Shown: positions 47,165 through 57,085 of the stretch, one piece after another
Layout: every line of letters begins with the position of its first letter
Position numbering within the stretch: position 1 is the stretch's first letter
Made by a program: the position numbers and the translations under genes
Source of the DNA: Ottelia alismoides
Taxonomy: Eukaryota > Streptophyta > Magnoliopsida > Alismatales > Hydrocharitaceae
Assembly: GCA_037367405.1 (NCBI GenBank)
Contig: JAZKJV010007254.1
Span: 110,882-174,881 of the forward strand
Length of the DNA stretch: 64,000 nt
Direction: 5' to 3'
The notes under the pieces: generated by a model
What the model was told of the DNA's origin: nothing
The model's database searches: none
Seen by the model: only the letters and a program-made list of their open reading frames with translations

Positions 47165-47662
47165 TATACTTAGTATATTGCTCATCCTAAGTATAGGGGG
47201 GTGGAAACACCGGGTTGTTCTTCGTTCTGTTTCGTCACTTCTGTTGTTGCCTATACTTAAGGTTCTTCACCTTAAGTATAGGGGGAGTGATGATCCTCCT
47301 TCTTGTATATATTCATAATTTTCTTCGTGTCTTGCTACCCCTGTTTTGCTGCCTATACTTAGGGATATTTTACCCTAAGTATAGGGGGGTAGACCTTGTA
47401 CATTCGTCACTCGGTTTTCCCTTTGTGTACAGCCTGCTATACTTAGGATTACTTGATCCTAAGTATAGGGGGAAAAGCCAAGAGCCTCTTGATATTCTAT
47501 TCATTCATTCATCTCTGTATATAGCCTTCCTTTTCACTTCCCTATACAGAGCACGACTTATGTCTTCTTCATCGCTCTTGACTCTGAGGACATCGTTCGA
47601 GCTAAGTATAGGGGGGTGTGTATATATTTCATATATACTTTAGCCATAACTCGTACTTTGTG
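47165..47662 (+). repeat. Hairpin and G-tract array of element B
   Basis: Five units, 47165-47202, 47251-47286, 47353-47390, 47437-47472 and 47580-47616, spaced about 85-140 bp. Each of the first four pairs TATACTTAG-type and CTAAGTATA-type arms over a loop of about ten bases and ends in GGGGG or more. Arms differ between units but remain complementary within each (ACTTAAGG/CCTTAAGT, ACTTAGGG/CCCTAAGT, ACTTAGGAT/ATCCTAAGT), which is compensatory change. The fifth carries CTCTGAGGACATCGTTCGAG before CTAAGTATAGGGGGG and is followed by TATATACTTTAGCCATAAC. Confidence 0.88.
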
Positions 47663-47689
47663 TGAGTGTGTTAATAAATAAAATGGCTA

Positions 47690-48060
47690 AAAACCCTAAA
47701 AATCATAAAAATTGAAAATTTTTCATGTACATAAACATTCTTTTATTTGCACATGAATAGGTAGTGTACAAATTATTTTTTGAAAAAATGTTTTCAAAAA
47801 TCTTTTGTGTAAAGCTTGTGTAAATATTTTTCTTATCAAAATTATGTATATAATACAAAATTTTTCCAAAATGTTTTGAAAATCAAAAGTTTGCAAAAAT
47901 CTTGTGTACATGTGTGTAAATACTTTTGCAAAACTTGCATTTCATGCATTCATCCATTCATGATTTCAAAACATTTTTCAAAAATTTTGCATGTTTGTAA
48001 AAATTGTGTAAATAGCATTTTTGTATATATGTATATAGTTTTTCTGGATGATAGTTGACA
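47690..48060 (+). repeat. TTTGCAAAAAT-type low-complexity tract in element B
   Basis: AT-rich, loosely periodic; same place as the tract in A. Non-coding. Confidence 0.6.
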
Positions 48061-48069
48061 TTTAAACTA

Positions 48070-49080
48070 GCCTGGAATTAAATTGGGAAATGGAGCTTGA
48101 TTAAGATCTTAATCCACCTAATTCTAAGAGGAACCTTATAGGGATTAGGGTTAAGGCTTTTCAGGTCCATTGGGACTTAATTCTTTGAGTCCACTAGGCT
48201 ATGATCACATGTCATCTCAATGAGCCTAAATAGAGCACTTAACAACACACGCATGACTCTTAGAGACAATGGCTTGACTTGCACCAGCACTTTACACATA
48301 GCTTTCCACGGATGAGGTGGTGAGGAGGCAGTTTCCTTTGTCTTGGGGTAGCATATGAGGGTAATACTTCTAGGCGGAACCTCTCTTCTTCTTCTAGTGA
48401 AGGAAGTGCGCCTCAACTTGGTCTAGTGGTGATGAAGGCTAAAGACAGAAGCCGTGGGTTGTAATAAAGCTTCAAAAGAGGGATAGTCTACTGGCTCAAG
48501 AGGAAAAATTCCTTGTATATATGCTGCACCATGTAGATATGTTGTACAGTTGCACATGAAAAAAAAGGAACTCCAAAAAAGTGGTGGGTCGGATTGAAAA
48601 TATAATAACCCCACCGGAGTGTATATAGTCAAATAAAGCAAAAGCTTATGGTATCCATGTTACATCTCATGAAGCTTGCAGCGGGAGACTTAGCTACACT
48701 GGTTGGGCTCCCAGGGATACGTGGCTACACTGACCATGGTCCATTCTTCATCTTCTTCCCCCTCTTCTTGAGCCGGTTGCACTTGAACTTAGAAGGGAAT
48801 ACCCCGCTTCTCGAAGAAAGAGTTGCTAGACCGAGCATTAGAGTTACCAGGTTGGGGGAGGTTGCTTCTTTGTTACTTCTGAGGTGGGGAGCTACATACC
48901 ACTTACACTGCATGGAAAGATTCATGGTCATTAGAGTTTGTGTATGTAGACTTGTTCTGATCTGGTTTATTGAGGAGTCTTGTCCATAGATTGGTGGAAC
49001 TTAGAGGCTGTTGAGTTTTAAGCTTAAATCCAAATAAGGTTCCGACACATTAATAATCCAAAGATCTGATCGAGCTCCAT
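48070..49080 (+). other. Shared gypsy 3' non-coding block, copy in B
   Basis: Carries AAGAGGAACCTTATAGG, ACATGTCATCTCAATGAG, AAGCTTCAAAAGAGGGATAGTCTACT, ACTTAGAAGGGAATACC and TAGCTACACTGG words. These recur inverted in C (35830-36790) and partly in A (29265-29660). No frame is shared between copies; the ORF at 48648-48989 is not preserved in C. Confidence 0.75.
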
Positions 49081-49206
49081 AATTCAATTTAATGAAGGTG
49101 AGTTTAATAATCAGCCTTGATCCATGTGCATTCTCCTCGTTTTCTTTTTCTTTCTTTCTTTTTCACTTCTTTTTCAAATAAGTGTTTGCTAAGGGACTAG
49201 CAAAGT

Positions 49207-49220
49207 TAAGTATGGGGGGG
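49207..49220 (+). promoter_or_regulatory. Polypurine tract of element B
   Basis: TAAGTATGGGGGGG directly before the 3' LTR. It matches the 3' half of the array units (CTAAGTATAGGGGGG). Confidence 0.8.
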
Positions 49221-52200
49221 TGATGAATACCCATTCATCACTCTTTATTCTTATATTTTAGCTACAAAAACCTTTGCAAATACATGTATATTCATGTAAA
49301 TACAAATAATTACTAAAAGCATGCATTGTATAAAGTTTAATAATTAGCATGTTTTTGTGCAAAAATAAAAGAATAAAGAGACAAAAGAAAAAGAGGGAAA
49401 TATTTAGAATAAATATTGAGCAACCTAATCCCAAGGGAGGGCTCAGCACGGGCCTGACCGCATAAAAGCCAGAGTACAGAGAGATAGGGAGCTCATGTGT
49501 GTAAATATCCCTGTGAATACAATAAATATATTTTCCTCTAAAAATAGAATAAAGTGCTTGTACATATTTGTATATATTTATAAATACAAAATCAAAACAA
49601 AAATTGAAAAATTAAAAAGAAAAATAAAAACATTCACATGTAGATATTCACCTTGTACATAGTCCACTTATCTAAATTTATTGTAGCCTTGTAATTAAAT
49701 AAATTAATTTTCATAAAAATTGTATATACTCCTTACTTTATGGTGTAAATAAATAAAATAAAAACCATAAAACAAAAACAAAATAAAAAGAATAAAATTA
49801 AAAACCAAAAATAACTTTGTAAATATACCATGTATATACATGTACATATCTATTTATTTCATCCTTGTTTATAAATAATAAAAATAAAATAAAAATACCA
49901 TTTTGTTCCTAATTTTATGATATAAATAAATAAAATATAAAATAGGGATAAAAATGTATAAAAATAACTAATTAAAAATGAAAAATCAAAACCCTATATT
50001 GTATATATACCTATATATAACACCCTAGTGTAAATACTTTATTTTTATTTCGAAAAATTAATTAAAAATCACCAAAAATAGAAAAAAAATAAAAAAAAAC
50101 ATTTTTTATGTTTTGAGTTTTTAATAAATCAGTCATTTTCTATTTTTAAACTAATTTCCAAATTTTGCTGAGATGGCCTTCTCCCATTGGTCCACGGGGG
50201 ATGTTGACCCCCCGGTCAACTCCCCCCTGTGGACCACTTCCCTTGCGGATCTGGTGCCCGACCCGATTTCAACCTTTTCTTCCCACTCGATCCAACAGCC
50301 TAATACCCTAACCCCGGGCCCCGATTGATCCTTGTTTATCCCAGATCCACGCCCGGGATGGGTATGAGGGGTCCGAGCTCCATTTTGCTCGCCCGATCTG
50401 TGTCTTCTCGGACCCCTAGGAATATAAAACCTCAACTCCGGCAGCTCTATTCCTCATCTTTTGGACTTCCCACTCGCAGCCAAGGACCTCCTCCGGTGAG
50501 CCTGAGTGACAGCGGTGTTCTTCGGAGTGGAAGTGAGGCTCGAGGACCTCGGGAACCTTCAGATCCGGTGGCATCGCCGCCGTGCGCCGCCGCGAGCGCG
50601 CCCAGCCTCGGGGAGCCAATGTCCCCTTGCAGGCAATGACCCAGGAGCTTCAGCAGCTCCAGCCTAGTCGAACGCCTCCACCAGGTAGTCTCTTTAGCTC
50701 TTAGCTTAGCTTAGATTAGAGTTTTCCATTTCCGGTAGCCGTAGCTCCGCCGCCTCTACCCTTCGTCTCCGTCCATCCATTTTCCCATCCGACACCGCCA
50801 CCACCTTCACGAGCCTCCTCTGCATCTTCTCCGCCTACCCATCCCCCCTGGCTCGCCCCGGAGCAGGGACCTCGGTTCTCCCCCTCCGCCGCTCGCCGGA
50901 GAGCCTCCATATCGACGCACCTTTCATTGTTCTGGCACGCTGACGGGTCGAGGCAGTTTGCCCTCGACCCATCTTTCTTACTGTGCAGGTTACATCGTCA
51001 GGAGAGCCTCATCGGGAGGCCAATAGCTCAGGCATAGGTGCTCCAGGTCTTCATCGCCGTCGGAGCTCTCCAGGTGTCCCCACCATCATCGGAGCATTCC
51101 ATCAGACGCGGAAGGCCCCCACGCATCTTCTCAGCCTTCCAGCAGCCGTCGAGGAGTCCCTACGCTCGAGTTTCGAGCCGGCGAAGATCGCCGGCCGACA
51201 ATTCTTCCAGGACCTCCTCGAACCGTCAGATCGTCCTCCCGCTCCAGATTAGATCTCGACCATTCATCCAGGCGCTTCGCCACCGTCAGATCCGTAGGAG
51301 GGTTGATCTGGACCGCACGATCAGATGAAGAGGTACCCGTAACTTAGAGACGTCAGATCTCCACGTGTCGTCTCCTCCTTCGTCGATCGCCCGAGGGTTT
51401 AGCCACAACGTACGAGGACCGTCTGATCAGCTACGTGGCAAGCATCCAGCCCTCGACATTTAATAACGGGGTATTTGCTCTTAGGCCCCTCCAGTTTCCG
51501 CATTTATTTTCTAGTCCTGTAAATACGTTTAGTAGTTCTTCTATTTTTGTAAATATTGCACGAAGGACCTGCCTTTTTATCTGATTCGCACTTATACCCC
51601 TGCACGTAGTGGACACGTGCATCGACACGTGGAATTTGGTGTATTTGCTGTTTTGGCACCGTGTTTTTGGCTTGTTACTATTAATATTTTTAGAAATAGG
51701 AATGACAAATAGGTCCCCCCAGGCTTGAGTCACGTGTATCGTGCGTGGCCTGGGGGACAATTTGCATTCCTGGCCCTATACTTCTCAGGATTGTTCTCCA
51801 AGGGGCCTACGGCTTTATTATATTTGCAGTTAGGTCCCTATGCACTGTGGCTTTATTCTTATTTTTAATAAAATAGCAAATTAACTCCAAATTCAACGAA
51901 AATTGGATACATGGCTCCTGCCATGGGGTAAAATTTTCCATGAATTTTGGAGACATTTCTGATCATTTTTTATATTTTTAAAAAAAATCAAAAACACACA
52001 TTTTCCTTACTGTTTAACTTAAAAATTCACAAAAATTATTAAAACACCTCTAAGATTCACAAAAAAATAGACAGTAGTTATTTTGCCTTCTTTGATTTTC
52101 TGACCAATTTTGGTCATTTTTAGATATAAGAAAACCTTAAAAATTACAAAACACTAAAAACACTATAAAAATTCTAATAATTAATTAAAAAAGCCAAAAG

Positions 52201-52803
52201 TAATAATTCCAGTGGCCAAATTTTCTTTGTAGTTTTCACTATACAGGAAAATTACCTCCAGGTTTTTAGGGACTTTTAGATATTTTATCTAAGTTCACCA
52301 AGCTTGGCTGGACATTGTTGTTGTCTTTTTGCATTGTTTTATTTTTAGAAAATTAAATAAAAATCTGAAAAATACCAAAAATTCACTAAAAACAGTAAAA
52401 AAGATAAAAAACATAAAAACATTTTTATTTGAATTTTTGAGTGATTTTTGATGCATTAAATAATTGTTTGGATTGGCTTGTTTCTTTGTTTTCTTTATTT
52501 CCTTTATTAATTAAAAAATCCAAAAAAAATTATAAAAGTTTAAAATCCACCAAAAATACTTGTCTTTTATTTTATTCTTTTTTAGACTACTTCGTAGGCC
52601 GCAAGGCCATTACGTGCTCCTTGTGTTCGACCCTGGTCGCTATACCGGGTTAAAATAATAGCAAGACCGCTATTTGAGTTTGAGTTGATTTTTATCCGAT
52701 TTGGTGGTCTATTTTTCTCGATTTATCACCCGAGTGATTAAGGTCGCAATGACCGCTTGAGATACACCTGATTTACCTCGCTCGCTCGGTTTTGTGGTCA
52801 TCA
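49221..52803 (+). repeat. 3' LTR of element B
   Basis: 3583 bp, same structure as the 5' LTR, including TATAAAA at 50423-50429. Confidence 0.92.
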
Positions 52804-52810
52804 GGGTCAC
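52804..52810. repeat. Right target duplication of B (GGGTC) overlapping the left flank of D (GTCAC)
   Basis: GGGTC at 52804-52808 completes B's duplication. D starts at 52811, so its expected duplication is GTCAC (52806-52810); D's other end is outside the window. Joined to 40257, these bases complete codons of C's RT on the minus strand (V-T-P before IHVVPKK). Confidence 0.8.
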
Positions 52811-53676
52811 TGATGAATCCCGAATTGATCACTCTAAATCTCATTTATTAAGATTAAATCTCTTAAAATCAACAGCATATTTGCATCTATTCTGCATAAT
52901 TAGCATTAGTGCATGATTTCATAAGAATTGCATTTTAGCACAAAAATCTGCACAAAATAAGAAGCCAAAAATCCAAGCAAAAAATGACATGTAAATAGCC
53001 AAAATTCCCCGATTTTTGACTCATTCATGATAACTCCAAATGACACAAAACGACCTCCATTGTGTACATATCACTAACAAGAATAAAGGAAAAATACAAA
53101 AAAATAACTAACCCAAATAAGCGGACCAAAAACCCAAACCCTAATTTCAGGATTTTCGGACTAAAAGCCACATATCTTCCCCATCCAGTGTCCGATTTAA
53201 TCCTACTCACTTTTGAACTAATATACATTCAATTACCTTCAAAACGAGACCAAGTTCAAGTGAATCGGAGCTCATATGTGAAAGTTGGGTTTTGGGCCTC
53301 TTTTGTATATTGTGTATTTTAGCGATTTTTGACCTACTATTTTATATACTTATTTAACCTATTATAAAAAATCCAAAAAATTAGATTAAGGTGTCTTTAT
53401 TTATCTTTGATTTTACCGTAATTTTTTCAGATTTTTTTATCTGATCTTAAAAATGACATAAAAATTACAAAACCCCAAAATTAAGGTATTCTGTGTACAT
53501 AGGATACCCCAAAAATTCACTTTGTGCAAATGATCGATTTTGGTTTTGGTGTTTATGAAAGTTGTAGATCTCATTGAGACGAGCAATTTTCGTGAAGAAA
53601 CTTTTTTGATCCGAGGCCATTTACTATTTCTTTTGTATTTTACAAAGTATTTTATTTTCGATTTTTTTGGTGCTGA

Positions 53677-53705
53677 CACGTGGCAGCACCTGGTGCCGCC
53701 ACGTG
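53677..53705. promoter_or_regulatory. Paired G-boxes in the D LTR
   Basis: CACGTG at 53677-53682 and 53700-53705, 23 bp apart, inside an inverted repeat CTGACACGTGGC ... GCCACGTGTCAG. Nine more CACGTG sites follow in the LTR (53777, 53792, 53803, 53833, 54725, 54736, 54773, 54784, 54861). Confidence 0.65.
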
Positions 53706-54114
53706 TCAGTTAATTTTGAGGTTTTTAATATTAGTTTTATAATAAATAAATAAATAAATATCCTGCACATGCGAAGCACGTGCCTCCCAGGCACGTGCAA
53801 CGCACGTGCCAGCGCCGTCCCCCTTGTGTCGCCACGTGGCGCCACAGGGGCCGTCCGATCGCGCTCTATCGGACGGCGCCTGTGCGTCGTCCTCGTCTTC
53901 TTTCCCAAATTATCTCCGTTGCCGCCACAATCCCCGCAATTTCGCCGCGCCACCAGATCTCCTCCATTCCCTCAATCTCGCGATTCGTCGGACCCCATCA
54001 TATCGCCTCCTTCCTCCATCTCCTCCCTCAATCCAAATCCCTCGGCAGATCCCCCAAATCTCGCGCCACCCAAATCACCCCGATCTCCTTCCATCGCCGG
54101 CGAGACCCTAGCCC

Positions 54115-54121
54115 TATAAAT
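54115..54121 (+). promoter_or_regulatory. TATA box of the D LTR
   Basis: TATAAAT in GC-rich context, between the two clusters of CACGTG sites. Confidence 0.55.
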
Positions 54122-55881
54122 GTTGCGCCGCTGCACCCCAACTCTTCATCCGCCGATTTACATTTCCAGGTGGTGACAGCCCTCGACACCGGCATGATCC
54201 GAGGACGCCTTCCTCGTCGCAGCCTCCTCCTCCAGCAAGCTGCTCCGCTCCGGCCACTCGCCGTCGAGCCACCCCTTCAGGTTATCTCTCTCTATCTCTC
54301 TCTCTCTCTCTTTCTTTCTCTCTATCTCTCTCTTTCTCTTTCTCTCTCTCTCTCTCATCCGCCTTGAGTTATCCGCTCCACCGACTCCACCGTGCGCCAC
54401 CAACTTTGCCTCCGCCTCCGCCGCTCTATCTCCCCCGACAACCATCATCATCCCCTCCACCGTCGATGGCAACCATCGTCTCCAACTCCGTCGCGCCACT
54501 ACGCTTCATTGCCGGTCGACGCCCACTTCGCCGCCCTCTAGGCCGTGTGTCGGCCAGAGGGCGGCCTACGTCACGCCCCTCCTGCCAGCCATCAGCAACC
54601 GCCACGCCTCCAACATCGTCGTCTCCGACTCCAGCCGCTCCAGTCACCACCGCCTACAACCGCTACTCAGCCCCTCGCCGCTTGACCACCGTCAGGCCGG
54701 GCGTGCGGCCCGAGGCTCCCCATGCACGTGCGGGGCACGTGCGGCAGGGGAGACCTTCAGCTACCCACGGGTCACGTGCATCACACGTGAACGCGTAGAA
54801 TATTTGCAGACCGCCCCTCAGAAGTCCCCTGTATTGCGCACGAGCCCCAACTCCAGAGGGCACGTGCCACGCACATGCCCTGGACATTTTGCAGAAACCA
54901 CCCCCATTTTATAGGTAATTAACATTAGGTCCCCCTGCATATTTTATATTTATTGCTATCTGCATTCGTACCCTTGTCTTTATCATTCATTTTATACCTC
55001 TACATTGCATTATTTTAATATCAAAAAAATAGCACGATGTTTGTTGCTTAATTCTCTACATTTTGATATGTTGTGGATATTTTTCTGATTAATGGTTAAT
55101 TAATAATCAATTATTCTGTGGAAAATTGTGAAGTTTACCCAGTTTGTGCTATAAATTTTATAATTGATTAATCGGTGCTCTAAAAATCCCAGAAAAATCA
55201 CATATTGTAGAGATTATTTTGCTTGATATTGTGTCCATAAATCTTTGCATTTGCATGCATACTTTGTCCAGTAAAAATCATCTTGCATATTTCACTATTT
55301 AATTTTTAATAAGTATTAAACCCTACATTTTCGAGGTCTAGGATTTTTTTAAGATCCATTACCTAGTGGTAGATTTTAGACAATTTTATTTCTCGAAAAT
55401 AAGTTGGTTTAATATTTATTATAATTAAATATTGGAAATCATTTTGTTTGCATTTAAAAATTCATATTGCATCCAAAAATTCCAAAAACATTACAGTACA
55501 TTCGATTCATCATCATTTACAATGTGGCCAAGTTTCGTATTTTTCGGACATCATTTGATTGAAATTTACATTTTAGTCCCTAAAATAGGCCGAAATTGCA
55601 TTTTGCATCCCTCATTTATATTAAAAATTCAAAAAAGACTGCCTTGAAAACCGAACACGAAATTGGATAGACATAATTCTAGGTTGTCCTTTGCCTCCTT
55701 GTGATCGACCTTGGGACTTGCCCAAGTAAAATAAACATAAAATCTCCTGGTTAAAATTAAATAAAATTTATGGTTATTTATTGATCGTTTCCGATCGCCG
55801 CCTACAACGCACGACAAAATCATTCTTTAACACGAACGATAAAAACACATTTTTAAGCCCGACATTTTCGGATTGGTCAGA

Positions 55882-55898
55882 TGGCGCCGTTGCCGGGA
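55882..55898 (+). promoter_or_regulatory. tRNA-Asp primer binding site of element D
   Basis: TGGCGCCGTTGCCGGGA two bases after the LTR; same site as in B. Confidence 0.85.
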
Positions 55899-55899
55899 A

Positions 55900-57085
55900 G
55901 GCAAACGACTTAGATTTTTGTCTTGAAAATTTTTGTTCGGTTTCCCGCATTCGGGTAGTCTAACCCCCGAATTTCGCATTGTAAATTCCATTTTTTCCTG
56001 CAATTCATTTTCAGCACTTATTTTTCATATCTTTTTGAGTCTCTCTCTTACATTTTCTCTCTTATTTTTCTTGTGAGGTAATTTGTACGTGGAGCGGTTT
56101 TTCAAAAACCGATGCAACTTCACCGACTTTTGCAAAAATCACAATTAATTTAAGATAGAGTCGAGTCGTGAGAGAGCGTAGAGTCTAGGTTTTTAATTCC
56201 TGCAATTTCTAAATTTTTGTAATTAATTGCTTATTTACAACGGTGTTCGTTTGGACTCTCGCATGTATAGAAAGACCTCTAACTTTATTCTGTGGTGTGT
56301 TGGCCTGTTTCACTCTCTGGTGAGGGTGGGGCCCGACTTGAGTGGCGATTAGGATAGACCTGCTCATACGGCTCTCAGAGTATTTATATTTTTGCTTGTG
56401 CTCGTAGGATCTTAAGGCCACACTGCACTTTAATTGAGTCGCACATAGATCATTCAATTTAACCAAAATTTAAATCAATTCTTCCCTCTAATAGAACTTT
56501 CTGCTTAGGTGCGGTTTTCATCGCTTGCATTTCATTTAGAATAACTTTTTAAATTCTGTCTAGCATCCCACATGGAGATTGCGAGGATTCACTGTAAGTC
56601 TTCTAACTGAGCATTCATCATAGTTTTCCGCGTGCATCGGCTTTTCCCGAATTCCTCTCTCTTGTTTTATAACATAACTTTAAAGGAAATTGGGATTGGA
56701 CGGTAGACGTGTATTTGTGCTTATTTAATTTTTCAGTGATCACCTCATTAAAATCGGGACTGCTAAATATAGCTGATCTTAAAGAACCCATAAAATCAAG
56801 AATTTCTGCGGGAGAGCAACCCCGACCTTGAATGTTCTATTTATCTAAGTGAGCGAGAGACGACACTTAAGGCTAGAGTCCAAATCCGAAATTTCAGCTC
56901 GCTAACAAGATTGTCTTTTCACCATTTAAAATTGACAAGATAATTGGTCGAACTCTTACGACCTTCACTGTGTGAGTTGGTGAAACAAAATTTTGTATTG
57001 TGTTTGATCTGTGCGTAAAACTTAATGCCTCACTAATACTTAGATCAACATCCATACACCTCTTGATAATCTCTTGAATTCGAGA
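55900..57085 (+). other. Leader of element D
   Basis: Non-coding. 56810-56945 is similar to B's leader. No ORF of note. Confidence 0.6.

Larger units (their letters stand above)
40258..52803 (+). mobile_element. Complete non-autonomous Ty3/gypsy (Athila-like) element B, gag only
   Basis: 12,546 bp with LTRs 40258-43832 and 49221-52803, a tRNA-Asp primer site, a polypurine tract and GGGTC duplications. The 5.4-kb interior has a gag ORF and an acidic ORF region but no protease, RT, RNase H or integrase. Leader, hairpin array, shared block and terminal hairpin match those of C and D, so it is of the same lineage and probably uses their enzymes. The LTRs differ by roughly two to three percent by eye in sampled stretches, so it is younger than C and A. 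Confidence 0.92.
52811..55879 (+). repeat. 5' LTR of element D, 3069 bp
   Basis: Starts TGATGAATCCCGAATTGATCA and ends GGATTGGTCA. A GC-rich promoter part is at 53.67-54.90 kb, with an (AAAT)n run at 53741-53760 and a CT-rich microsatellite at 54287-54357. GGTCGATCACAAGGAGGC (inverse of 55692-55709) is shared with the C and B LTR ends. Confidence 0.85.

Noticed and set aside
53769..54798. Several 100-195-codon frames in the D LTR
   Set aside because: GC-rich LTR promoter and leader sequence; frames are mutually overlapping and none carries a domain.
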